Shown here: piece by piece, positions 26,224-34,281 of the stretch
How positions within the stretch are numbered: position 1 is the stretch's first letter
Layout: the number at the start of each line of letters is the position of its first letter
DNA from: Amaricoccus sp003258405
Lineage (GTDB): Bacteria > Pseudomonadota > Alphaproteobacteria > Rhodobacterales > Rhodobacteraceae
DNA length: 64,000 nt
Assembly: GCF_043226085.1 (NCBI RefSeq)
Contig: NZ_CP171227.1
Location: forward strand, 25,627 to 89,626
Direction: 5' to 3'
Notes under the pieces: generated by a model
Database searches by the model: none
What the model was told of the DNA's origin: nothing
The model's input: the letters and a program-made list of their open reading frames with translations, nothing else
Translations under genes and position numbers: made by a program

Positions 26224-27633
26224 ATGTCCCAGACCCCCGAAGAGGCCCTGCCTCCCTATTTCAACATCTCTCCCGATGCGGCCCTTGCCGAACAGGGGCC
26301 CCCCGTGGGCACGCGCGATTTCGCCGATATCGCCAGCCGCTGCACCCAGGGAAGGGACGACCTGCTGAGCCGCGGGCACGGACTCGAGGGGCGCAAGAGC
26401 CTGCGGCTCTTCTCCACATGGGAGATCACCAAGTATCTCATTCCGGTTGCACCTGCGCATTTCCGCCGGGTGCTGCGGGCCAATCCCGAGCTGCCGCAAG
26501 GGGCGGCGGAAACCGAGGGCGGGGCCAAGTGGTTCACGCTCGACGAAGTGCAACGGCTCAGGGCCCATTTCGCCGCCGAAGGCGCGCGCAACAAGGAATA
26601 CCGCCCCTGGCGGCCCGAAGGGCTTCCCGCGAAGATCACCGCCATCGCCAATTTCAAGGGCGGGGTCGGCAAGACCTCGACGGCGGCACATCTGGCGATG
26701 TCGGCCGCACTCGACGGCTACCGGGTGCTGGTGATCGATCTCGACAGCCAGGGCTCCATGACCTCGATCTTCGGCGGCAAGGTGGCCGATGAATGGGATA
26801 CGGTCTTTCCGCTCATCGCCCGGGACTACGCGCTGGGGCTCCGGGAGGAGAACCGCCGCCGGGTCGAGCGGGGCGACCCGCCGCTGCCGCTCGAGGAGAT
26901 GCTGGAGACCGCGCTCGGCCGCACTGCGGGCGACGTGATCCAGTCCACCCACTGGCCGAACATCGATCTCATCGGCGCCCAGCTCAACCTCTACTGGGCC
27001 GAATTCCAGATCCCGGTCTGGCGCATGGCGCTCCGGGGCTGGAAGCTCTGGGAGGCGCTCACCAATGCGCTCGAGCGCGACGGGGTGCTTGCGGCCTATG
27101 ATGTGGTGATCCTCGATACACCCCCGGCGCTCGGGTATCTCACCATCAACGGGCTGGCGGCGGCCGACATCCTGCTGGTGCCGCTCGGGGCGAGCTTTCT
27201 CGAGTTCGATTCGACGGGCCGCTTCTTCGACATGCTGCATTCGACCTTCCAGTCGATCGAGGAGGGCGAGAACCTTGCCGCCCGCGCCCTCGGCCGCCCC
27301 GAGACGCATTTCGAATGGGATGCGGTCAGGGCGGTCGTTACCCGCTACGACGGCGCGCAGCAGGCCGAACTGGCGGCCTTGATGCAGGCCTATCTCGGGC
27401 GCACGCTCTCGCCCTGGCGGCAGGATTTCACCGCCCTGGTGGGGCAGGCCGGCGAACAGGTGAACGGCATCTACGAGGCCGATTACCGCGATTTCAACCG
27501 TGACACCTACGCGCGCGGGCGGCGGACCTTCGACGAGACCTATGCAGGCTTCAAGCGCCTGCTGCTGGGCTCCTGGCGCCGGGACGAGCTTGCCGCGGAA
27601 GCCGAAGACCGGACCCGGAAGGAGAGCGCCTGA
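26224..27633 (+). CDS. parA: ParA-type partition ATPase
   Basis: 469 residues from the ATG at 26224. The deviant Walker A box FKGGVGKTS has KGGVGK at 145-150; RVLVIDLDSQGSMTSIFGG carries the A-prime aspartate; and VVILDTPPALGYLTINGL is the Walker B region. The first 135 residues are a helical DNA-binding region (STWEITKYLIPV, WFTLDEVQRLRAHF) as in long plasmid ParA proteins that also repress their own operon. AGGAGAGG lies 13 bases before this start; an ATG at 26173 with AAGGCGGC is an alternative. It is coupled to parB and drives segregation of the replicon. Confidence 0.93.
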   Translation: MSQTPEEALPPYFNISPDAALAEQGPPVGTRDFADIASRCTQGRDDLLSRGHGLEGRKSLRLFSTWEITKYLIPVAPAHFRRVLRANPELPQGAAETEGGAKWFTLDEVQRLRAHFAAEGARNKEYRPWRPEGLPAKITAIANFKGGVGKTSTAAHLAMSAALDGYRVLVIDLDSQGSMTSIFGGKVADEWDTVFPLIARDYALGLREENRRRVERGDPPLPLEEMLETALGRTAGDVIQSTHWPNIDLIGAQLNLYWAEFQIPVWRMALRGWKLWEALTNALERDGVLAAYDVVILDTPPALGYLTINGLAAADILLVPLGASFLEFDSTGRFFDMLHSTFQSIEEGENLAARALGRPETHFEWDAVRAVVTRYDGAQQAELAALMQAYLGRTLSPWRQDFTALVGQAGEQVNGIYEADYRDFNRDTYARGRRTFDETYAGFKRLLLGSWRRDELAAEAEDRTRKESA

Positions 27634-28703
27634 TGGCCCGCCGCCGCCTGACCCCGACCGTCGCCGCCGCCTCCCCTGCCCCGGAGGCAGATGTTCCGCG
27701 CGCGGAACATTCCGCCACGCTCCGGCCCACGCTCGCCGCCGCCGCGCCGATTGCGCGGGTGGCGGGCGATGCGGCGGGAAGTGCCGCCTTCGAGGAGGTG
27801 AGCCGGGCGCTGACCCAGGCGCGGGAAACCGGGCGGATGGTGCTCGACCTGCCGCTCGACGACATTGCCCCCGACCATCTCCTGCGCGATCGCATCCCGG
27901 TCGAGGACGAAGAGATGGCCGCGCTCCGGGCCTCGATCCGTGCCCATGGCCAGCGCACGCCGATCGAGGTGACGCCGCTTCGGGGCGCGGGCGGCAGCCC
28001 CCTGCCCTACGGGCTCATTTCCGGCTGGCGGCGGCTGGCGGCGCTCCGCGGGCTTCTTGCCGAGACCGGCGAGGCGCGGTTCGCCACGGTTCAGGCTCTG
28101 GTGCGCCGCCCCGAAACGGTGGCCGATGCCTATGTCGCCATGGTCGAGGAAAACGAGATCCGGGTCGGGCTCAGCCAGTACGAGCGGGCCCGGGTGGCGG
28201 CGCTCGCGGTGAAGCGCGGGGTCTTCGAGAGCGAGAAGGCGGCCCTGCTTGCGCTCTTTGCCAGCGCCTCGCGTCCGAAGCGCTCGCGCATCCGCAGCTT
28301 CCTCGAGATCTACCACGCTCTCGACGGCCATCTGCGATTCCCGGCGCATCTGCCCGAGCGGCTGGGGCTGCGGCTGGTGGAGCAGCTCCGGGAGAAGGGG
28401 GCGGCGGGGATCATCGCCCTGCTGGAGCGCGCGACACCGGAGACGCCGGAGGCGGAGCTTGCGGCGCTCGAGCGCTGGCTGGAGGCCGCGGAGGCGCCGC
28501 CCGCCCCCCTGCCCCGCCCGGAACGGACGGAGCCGCGGACGGCGTCGGAGCGGCCGGCCGCCGCGGCCGACCAGATCCTGCCCGGCGTTACCCTGGAGCA
28601 GTCTTTCTCGGGCCGGACCCTCACCCTGCGCTTCAAGGGCCAGGGGGTGAGCCCGGAGCTGGCCGACGAGATCCGGGCAGCCCTGGCGCATCTGCGCGAC
28701 TGA
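27633..28703 (+). CDS. parB: ParB-type centromere-binding protein
   Basis: 356 residues. The ParB/Srx-type N-terminal domain covers about 70-175 (LPLDDIAPDHLLRDRIPVED, then IRAHGQRTPIEVTPL and GLISGWRRLAAL, with the motif MVEENEIRVGLSQYERA). A helix-turn-helix region follows (ARVAALAVKRGVFESEKAALLALFASASRPKRSRIRSFLEI) and a C-terminal dimerisation tail. The start overlaps the parA stop by one base. One of the putative parS palindromes lies inside this gene and encodes residues 20-26, so the protein and its likely target are physically combined. Confidence 0.92.
   Translation: MARRRLTPTVAAASPAPEADVPRAEHSATLRPTLAAAAPIARVAGDAAGSAAFEEVSRALTQARETGRMVLDLPLDDIAPDHLLRDRIPVEDEEMAALRASIRAHGQRTPIEVTPLRGAGGSPLPYGLISGWRRLAALRGLLAETGEARFATVQALVRRPETVADAYVAMVEENEIRVGLSQYERARVAALAVKRGVFESEKAALLALFASASRPKRSRIRSFLEIYHALDGHLRFPAHLPERLGLRLVEQLREKGAAGIIALLERATPETPEAELAALERWLEAAEAPPAPLPRPERTEPRTASERPAAAADQILPGVTLEQSFSGRTLTLRFKGQGVSPELADEIRAALAHLRD
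27691..27710. repeat. Putative parS palindrome, copy 1 (inside parB)
   Basis: ATGTTCCGCGCGCGGAACAT is a perfect 20-base palindrome located 58 bases into parB. Identical copies occur at 28715 and 30087 and I found no others in the window. Clustering at parB marks it as the likely ParB-binding centromere. It resembles but does not match the RepABC parS consensus GTTNNCNGCNGNNAAC. Confidence 0.8.
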
Positions 28704-28714
28704 AGATCGTGCAG

Positions 28715-28734
28715 ATGTTCCGCGCGCGGAACAT
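28715..28734. repeat. Putative parS palindrome, copy 2 (after parB)
   Basis: Identical to the 20-base palindrome within parB. It starts 12 bases after the parB stop codon, in the short gap to the convergent SRPBCC gene, where its dyad could also serve as a terminator. Confidence 0.8.
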
Positions 28735-28749
28735 CCGGCGCGGATCCGG

Positions 28750-29670
28750 TCAGGATGTGACGAAGCGTCCCAGCTTGCCCAGGGTCTGCAGGCCGAGCTC
28801 GACGGCGCCGAAGCCCTTCGCGTCCTGAAACTCGGCCTCCGTGCTGAACACCATGCCCAGTGTCACTTTCGTGGCGCCGTCCTGGTCCTCGAACGCGGCC
28901 CAGGCATCGGCATGTCTGGGGCCGTTCTCGCCCCAGAGCAGCGTATAGCGGATCCGCTCCTCGGGCCGGACCTCGGTATAGAGGTGATGGTTCGGGAAGA
29001 TCGTGCCATCGGGCGCGATCATGTCGAACACCCATTCCCCGCCCGTCCGCAGATCGATCCGTGTCGTCCGGCAGGAGAACCCGTCCGGCCCCCACCATTG
29101 CGGCAGCGTCTCTGGGTTCATCCATGCGCCCCAGACGATGGTCCGGGGGGCCTCTATCACGCGCTGCAGAACCATGGTGCGCCGGGCCGCCCCGGCGAGA
29201 TTGGCCAGCCCCGCCTCGAAGCCCTGCCGGTAGCCTGCCGCCATGTCCCTCGCCAGCGCGGACAGCTGCACCGTCACGGCCAGCCGGCTCTGCGCGCCCG
29301 TGCCCGAGAAATCGGCGGTCACCAGCGCCACCGATTGCCGCACCCCAGAGGAGGAGATCACCTCGTAGTTCACGCTGCGCTCTTCGGGGCTCAGATCGAG
29401 CCAGCCGCATTCGCAGCGGAAATCCGGCTGGCCCGCGGCCTTGCAGAGCGAGACCTCGCGGCCGCCCAGGCGGGTGTCGGCCTCCAGAAACTCCACGGTG
29501 ACCGAGGGGCTGGGCGCGGCCCATACCGCACGGGCGGCAGGGGCCGTCCATATCTGCCAGAGCACCGGCAATGGCGCGGCCACGTCCCGCGCGAAGGTCA
29601 GCGTCGCAAAGCGGCCCGCCTCGGTGTCGGGGGCCGCAATCATGTCTCCGGGGGACGGGTCCGATGTCAT
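28750..29670 (-). CDS. Tandem SRPBCC/AHSA1-domain protein
   Basis: 306 residues from the ATG at 29670, preceded by GAAGGAG. It contains two START-like SRPBCC domains. The first (about 20-145) has the shape TLTFARDVAAPLPVLWQIWT; the second (about 160-300) starts VLQRVIEAPRTIVWGAWMNPETLPQWWGPDGF, the typical AHSA1 opening. These domains bind hydrophobic ligands, and in bacteria are commonly paired with an ArsR-type regulator, as here, where the start codon overlaps the regulator stop by four bases. The ligand is unknown. The first copy is more divergent, and the fusion is somewhat unusual. Confidence 0.87.
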   Translation of the reverse strand: MTSDPSPGDMIAAPDTEAGRFATLTFARDVAAPLPVLWQIWTAPAARAVWAAPSPSVTVEFLEADTRLGGREVSLCKAAGQPDFRCECGWLDLSPEERSVNYEVISSSGVRQSVALVTADFSGTGAQSRLAVTVQLSALARDMAAGYRQGFEAGLANLAGAARRTMVLQRVIEAPRTIVWGAWMNPETLPQWWGPDGFSCRTTRIDLRTGGEWVFDMIAPDGTIFPNHHLYTEVRPEERIRYTLLWGENGPRHADAWAAFEDQDGATKVTLGMVFSTEAEFQDAKGFGAVELGLQTLGKLGRFVTS

Positions 29671-30008
29671 TTCCTGCGCTCCTTCATGGCCTTCGTCGCG
29701 AAGGCGTCCAGCCGATCGAGCCGGCTCTCCCATATGGCCCGCTGCTCATCGAGCCATGTGCGGACCGGATCCAGGGCCTCCGGAACGATGGCGCAGGTGC
29801 GCACCCGCCCGGTCTTGGAGGTGGTGATCAGCCCGGCGTCCTCCAGCACCGCGAGGTGCCGCATCACCGTCGGCAGGCGCAGGCCCGTGGGTCCGGACAG
29901 GTCGGTGACCCGGGCGGGGCGTTCGGCGAGCCGGGTCAGGATCGACCGGCGGGTCGGATCGGCCAGGGCATGGAAGAGCGGCGAGAGGTCCGGATGATGC
30001 TTAGTCAT
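29667..30008 (-). CDS. ArsR-type winged-helix regulator
   Basis: 113 residues. LFHALADPTRRSILTRLAER at 11-30 is the standard ArsR/SmtB opening, and GLRLPTVMRHLAVLEDAGLI is the recognition helix region. The cysteine ligands of metal-sensing members (CxC) are absent, which fits the subgroup paired with SRPBCC proteins. The regulator comes first and the SRPBCC gene follows with an ATGA overlap. The upstream GATAGTTAGCTGAATG next to the start may contain its operator. The two-gene cassette lies between two copies of the parS-like palindrome. Confidence 0.9.
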   Translation of the reverse strand: MTKHHPDLSPLFHALADPTRRSILTRLAERPARVTDLSGPTGLRLPTVMRHLAVLEDAGLITTSKTGRVRTCAIVPEALDPVRTWLDEQRAIWESRLDRLDAFATKAMKERRK

Positions 30009-30086
30009 TCAGCTAACTATCATCCGTGCGCCGGCCGGGCAAGGAAAACTTCGCCAGTTTGCTAAGTTTCAAGACCCGGAGCCGGA

Positions 30087-30106
30087 TGTTCCGCGCGCGG
30101 AACATT
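30087..30106. repeat. Putative parS palindrome, copy 3
   Basis: The third identical 20-base palindrome, 1.35 kb beyond copy 2 and 79 bases upstream of the ArsR-type regulator. It may take part in partition complex spreading and might also place this regulator under ParB influence. Confidence 0.75.
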
Positions 30107-30157
30107 TCGTGCGGACTGCACCGGAGGGACGGTTCGCGACAGGCGATGAGAGGGGGG

Positions 30158-30247
30158 TGGCGGAGAGAGAGGGATTCGAACCCTCGAGACGGTTCCCCGC
30201 CTACACACTTTCCAGGCGTGCGCCTTCGACCACTCGGCCACCTCTCC
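30158..30247 (-). tRNA. tRNA-Ser(GGA)
   Basis: Read on the minus strand, the 90 bases form a complete serine tRNA. The acceptor starts GGAGAGG and the 3-prime end is TCTCTCC-G-CCA, with CCA encoded. The anticodon loop is CTGGAAA giving GGA, the variable arm is long, as in class II tRNAs, and the T arm is GAGGG-TTCGAAT-CCCTC. It would read UCC and UCU codons. TTGCAC on the minus strand (30281-30286) may be part of its promoter. A tRNA on a replicon with repA-parAB is uncommon and supports chromid status if it is the only copy. Confidence 0.95.
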
Positions 30248-30505
30248 AATGCGCGCACACAAATCATTTTCGTCCCGCTTGTGCAAGAGTGTCCTGCACC
30301 GGACGGAGCTCAACCTTTGCGCAAGAGTGTTGGCGTAGGCCGCATGTAGCGTATAACGCCCGGAAGTTGCATCCGCTGGTGCGTGAGGCCGAGTTCTGGA
30401 GTTGAGAGAGTCCGCCATGCCGATTGCCCGAGTCCCGCGCCGGATCCGCCGCGCCGCGCCCGTTTCCGCCTGCAGCCCGTCGTTCGCCTGCCGCGGGAGG
30501 CGCGC

Positions 30506-32170
30506 ATGATCCTCGAGACCCCCAGCCAGGAAGCACTTGCCGGATTCGGCGCGGGCATCTGTGTCATCGGATCGGGGTCGGTCGGATTGTCGCTTGCCCG
30601 CGCGCTCGCCGCCCGTGGCGAGCGGGTGCTGGTGCTCGAGAGCGGCGGGCCGGGGGCGGAGGCCGGCATCGGGGATCTGATGCAGGCCGAGAATGTCCGG
30701 CCGGAGAACAATTTCGAGCCGCATACCGTGGTGGCCCGCCAGCTGGGGGGGACATCGAATCTCTGGGCCGGGCGCTGCCTGCCCTTCGATCCGGTCGATT
30801 TCCGCTCGCGGCCCTGGCTCGACCTGCCGCCCTGGCCGATCGACGAGACCGATCTCGCCCCCTGGCTCGAGGCGGCCCTTTCCGACATGGACGCGGGGGC
30901 ACCGGTGTTTCGCGAGGCGCTTCCGGGGGTCGCGGCCGATCCGGCCTTCGGCTGGGAGGCGCTGGAGCGCTGGAGCAACACGCCGAAGATCCAGAAGCGG
31001 CTGCGCGCGGACCTGCGCGACGCGGCCAATCTCGCGGTCGCGCTCCACAGCACGGTGACGGGCTTCCGCTATCATGAAGACGGGCGGATCGCCGCGCTCG
31101 AGCTCCATCTGGGCCGCCCGGGCGAGGGTGTCCGCTGCGTGCTTCCCGTGGCGCAGGTGGTGCTGGCGGCGGGCGGCAACGAGAGCACGCGGCTCCTCCT
31201 GCTCGAGCAGCGCCGCCGCCCTGCCCTCTTCGGCGGCGCGGACGGCCCCCTGGGCCGGACCTACATGGGCCATGTCAGCGGCCAGATCGCTGACATCACG
31301 CTGGAGAACGCGGCGCTGCACGACGGGCTCGACTATCACGTCGACGGCCACGGCTCCTATGTGCGTCGCCGGCTGGTGCCGAGCGCGGCGCTGCAGGAGG
31401 AGGCGCGGCTTTCCAACGTGGTGTTCTGGCCGGTGGTGCCGCCCATCGCCAATGCCGCACACCGTTCGGGGCCGCTCTCCGCCGTCTTCCTCGCGCTCTC
31501 GATCGAGCCGCTCGGGCGGCGGCTGATCGCCGAGGCCCTGCGGCGCAAGCATATCGGCTATCCGCCCTATCACCGTGGGGCGCATTTCCTGAACGTGCTC
31601 CGCGACCTGCCGCGCACCATCGGGTTCGCGCCCGCCTTCCTCTGGCGCAACAAGGTGGCGCGGATGCGTCTTCCGGGGTTTTTCCTGCGCAATCCCGCCC
31701 GGCGCTACGGGCTCGAATATCATGGCGAGCACCTGCCCGATCCGGAGAGCCGGCTGACGCTGGCGGAGGCCTGTGATGCGCTCGGCCAGCCCCGGCTGCG
31801 GATCGACCTGCGCTTCTCCGAGGCCGATGCCGGGCCGGTCCTGCGCGCCCATGAGGCGCTCGCCGCCTGGCTCGGGCGCAACGGCCTCGGCCGGATCGAC
31901 TATTACGAGGCCGACCCCGCCCGCCGGGCCGCGGCGGTGATCGCCGAGGCGACCGACGGGGCGCATCAGATCGGCACGATCCGCATGGGCCCCGCACCGG
32001 GGGCGGCGGTGGTCGATGGCGATTGCCGGGCGTTCGACGTGCCCAATCTCTTCGTGGCGAGCACGGCCGTCCTGCCGACCTCGGGCCAGGCCAATCCGAC
32101 GCTCACGGCCGTGCAGCTCGGGCTCCGGCTCGCCTCCCGGCTTACCCGCGAGGGGCTCGCGCCGGGCTGA
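30506..32170 (+). CDS. GMC-family FAD-dependent oxidoreductase
   Basis: 554 residues from the ATG at 30506, which follows GGGAGG. GAGICVIGSGSVGLSLARAL (about 15-34) is the FAD-binding dinucleotide motif, and VLVLESGG follows at the expected distance. The C-terminal part DGAHQIGTIRMGP..DCRAFDVPNLFVASTAVLPTSGQANPTLT is the GMC C-terminal signature; the catalytic His is in HQIGT and the Asn in ANPT. Members oxidise alcohols or sugars. It precedes a sulfotransferase and a nucleotide-sugar set, so a sugar or polyol substrate is likely but not shown. Confidence 0.88.
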   Translation: MILETPSQEALAGFGAGICVIGSGSVGLSLARALAARGERVLVLESGGPGAEAGIGDLMQAENVRPENNFEPHTVVARQLGGTSNLWAGRCLPFDPVDFRSRPWLDLPPWPIDETDLAPWLEAALSDMDAGAPVFREALPGVAADPAFGWEALERWSNTPKIQKRLRADLRDAANLAVALHSTVTGFRYHEDGRIAALELHLGRPGEGVRCVLPVAQVVLAAGGNESTRLLLLEQRRRPALFGGADGPLGRTYMGHVSGQIADITLENAALHDGLDYHVDGHGSYVRRRLVPSAALQEEARLSNVVFWPVVPPIANAAHRSGPLSAVFLALSIEPLGRRLIAEALRRKHIGYPPYHRGAHFLNVLRDLPRTIGFAPAFLWRNKVARMRLPGFFLRNPARRYGLEYHGEHLPDPESRLTLAEACDALGQPRLRIDLRFSEADAGPVLRAHEALAAWLGRNGLGRIDYYEADPARRAAAVIAEATDGAHQIGTIRMGPAPGAAVVDGDCRAFDVPNLFVASTAVLPTSGQANPTLTAVQLGLRLASRLTREGLAPG

Positions 32171-32359
32171 GCGCCCATGCCGGATGCGCGGGCGGGGATC
32201 GGCCGATCGCGGTAATCCTGACGGGGCAGGGCGCTTGACAGGGGGGAGGCCCCTCCGCAAACAGGGCCCGGTTGAAAATGGCCGGGGTGCGTGCACGCCA
32301 CGCGCTCCGGCCCTGCATGCATTTTCGGGTGGAGTGGTTTTCCGGTGGAAGAGGGTTCG

Positions 32360-33172
32360 GTGTCCAAGATAGATCCGCAGCAGTTTTTGCTCATCATCGG
32401 TTCGATGAAGTCGGCGACCACGTCGCTCTTCAGCCTGCTGGCCGAGCATCCGGAGATCTGCCCTTCCGAGCCCAAGGAGCCCGAGTTCTTCTCGAAGCAC
32501 CAGGGGCATCGCAAGGAGATCGCCCGCTACGAGGATCTCTGGGATTTCGATCCGGCCCGGCACCGCATCGCGATGGAGGGCTCGACCGGCTACACCAAGT
32601 TCGGCGAGCGGGGCGCGGCGGAGGCGATCCATGCCTACGGCATCCGCCCGCGGCTGGTCTACATGGTGCGCAACCCCTTCGACCGGATCGAATCCCATTA
32701 CAACTTCATGCGGCGCAATCCCGACTGGCGCCGCCCGATCACCCATCCCGATCTGGTGCAGACCTCGAACTACTATCTCTACCTCAAGGATTTCGGCGCG
32801 GTGTTCGGGCCGGAGAACCTGCTCCTGCTCGACTACGACGATTTCGTCCGCGACCCGAAGCAGATGGCCAACGATGTCTGCGCCTTTGCGGGCTTGCCGG
32901 AGATGGCGGAGATCGCGGATGCCTCCGCGCGCAACGTGACCGAGAAGCCGAAGTCCGAACTCGAGCGCACCCTGCGCCGGATGGCGCCGGGTCTCGTCAG
33001 CCAGAGCCCGGATTTCGTCAAGCGTCCGCTGCGGCGCGCCATGGAGGCGATCCGGCCCGACAAGACCCGGCTCACCCCGGCCCAGCGACAGCAGATCACC
33101 GCCGATCTCGCCCCGGACATGGCGCGGCTTCAGGCGGAATTCGGCGTCGATGTGGCGCGCTGGGGATTCTGA
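32360..33172 (+). CDS. Sulfotransferase family protein
   Basis: 270 residues from the GTG at 32360, chosen because GGAAGAGGG lies 5 bases upstream; a longer frame starts at 32291 without such a site. FLLIIGSMKSATTSLFSLLA is the PAPS-binding loop (the S-M-K-S-A-T-T-S form seen in heparan-type sulfotransferases), and RLVYMVRNPFDRIESHYNFM is the 3-prime-phosphate motif. The short length and the SEPKEPEFFSKH segment agree with the GAG-type sulfotransferase fold. It would sulfate a polysaccharide hydroxyl or amine. Confidence 0.88.
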   Translation: MSKIDPQQFLLIIGSMKSATTSLFSLLAEHPEICPSEPKEPEFFSKHQGHRKEIARYEDLWDFDPARHRIAMEGSTGYTKFGERGAAEAIHAYGIRPRLVYMVRNPFDRIESHYNFMRRNPDWRRPITHPDLVQTSNYYLYLKDFGAVFGPENLLLLDYDDFVRDPKQMANDVCAFAGLPEMAEIADASARNVTEKPKSELERTLRRMAPGLVSQSPDFVKRPLRRAMEAIRPDKTRLTPAQRQQITADLAPDMARLQAEFGVDVARWGF

Positions 33173-33439
33173 GGCCGGAACCGGTGCGGGACAGGTCCGT
33201 TCATTTTCTGGTCAGCAATTCTTTGCAAGGGTGGAGACGCCCATGATAGAGAAGCCCGGGCGGCAATTTCCGCGGAAGTGACGCATGATCATAGATCGGA
33301 TAACGTGCGTCGGAACTGGCATTGCCCAGGGGGTGCAGGATCCGTCCCGCCCGATGCGCCGAGCGGGATGGCGCGGGCCGGAACGGAAAGCGGCGCCAGG
33401 ATATGGTAAGTTAAAGGGTAAGCAGGAGCGAGATTGTCC

Positions 33440-34249
33440 ATGAAAGTCGTGATTTTTGCTGGCGGATACGGAACGCGCCTCAGCGAGGAGACGGGAACCC
33501 TGCCGAAGCCGCTCGTGGAGATCGGCGACATGCCGATGCTCTGGCACATCATGAAGATCTATTCGGCGCACGGGCTCAACGATTTCATCATCTGCTGCGG
33601 CTACAAGGGCCACCTCATCAAGAAGTATTTTCTCGACTTCTTCCACCGCTCGAACGACCTCACGCTCGATCTGCAGAACAACACCGTCGAGGTGCGCCGG
33701 GTCGCAACCGAGCCCTGGAAGGTGACGCTCGCCGATACCGGGCTCGAGACGATGACCGGCGGCCGGCTCAAGCGCGTGCGCGACTATATCGGCGACGAGA
33801 CCTTCTGCCTCACCTATGGCGACGGCGTCACCGACCTCAACATCACCGACACGATCCGCTACCACAAGGAGCAGGGCAAGCTTGCCACCGTCACCGCGGT
33901 GCAGCAGCCGGGCCGCTTCGGGGCGCTCGATCTCTCGCCGGACAAGACCCGCATCAAGGGCTTTCGCGAGAAGAGCATGTCGGATGGCCATCTCATCAAT
34001 GGCGGCTATTTCGTCTGCGAACCGGCGGTGATCGACTACGTGATCGACGACACCACCGTCTGGGAAGAGGAGCCGCTCAAGGGGCTCGTCGCGGACGACG
34101 AGCTCGCGGTCTATCACTATCCCGGCTTCTGGCAGAACATGGACACGCTGCGCGACAAGCATGTGCTCCAGAAGATGTGGGACAGCGGCAAGGCGCCCTG
34201 GAAGGTCTGGGATCGTCCGGATGGTGCGCAGGCGGCTGTGAACGGCTGA
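33440..34249 (+). CDS. rfbF: Glucose-1-phosphate cytidylyltransferase
   Basis: 269 residues from the ATG at 33440; AGGAGCGAG precedes it. KVVIFAGGYGTRLSEETGTLPKPLVEIGDMP is the nucleotidyltransferase opening with the G-x-G-T-R and P-K-P motifs. YGDGVTDLNITDTI holds the metal-binding Asp, and GGYFVCEPAVIDYVIDDTTVWE the sugar-binding region. The whole pattern is that of RfbF, which makes CDP-glucose from CTP and glucose 1-phosphate, the entry to CDP-linked deoxysugars. It starts a plus-strand set of sugar genes, but no typical CDP-glucose 4,6-dehydratase follows. Confidence 0.93.
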   Translation: MKVVIFAGGYGTRLSEETGTLPKPLVEIGDMPMLWHIMKIYSAHGLNDFIICCGYKGHLIKKYFLDFFHRSNDLTLDLQNNTVEVRRVATEPWKVTLADTGLETMTGGRLKRVRDYIGDETFCLTYGDGVTDLNITDTIRYHKEQGKLATVTAVQQPGRFGALDLSPDKTRIKGFREKSMSDGHLINGGYFVCEPAVIDYVIDDTTVWEEEPLKGLVADDELAVYHYPGFWQNMDTLRDKHVLQKMWDSGKAPWKVWDRPDGAQAAVNG

Positions 34250-34281
34250 GATTTTCCCGGATCTGACAAGGTAATTCCGAC

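Noticed and set aside
24776..28703. A RepABC replication module
   Set aside because: The initiator is divergent from parAB and carries the RepA/RPA-type block instead of RepC, and gene order differs from repA-repB-repC.
27691..30106. Transposon ends: the repeated palindromes as inverted repeats of a mobile element
   Set aside because: The three copies are perfect palindromes, one is inside parB, and no transposase or target duplication is near them. A centromere role fits better.
30062..32746. Minus-strand frame of about 890 codons over tRNA-Ser and the GMC oxidoreductase
   Set aside because: It would read through a tRNA gene and the palindrome and gives a composition unlike a real protein. 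The plus strand has the GMC signature motifs.
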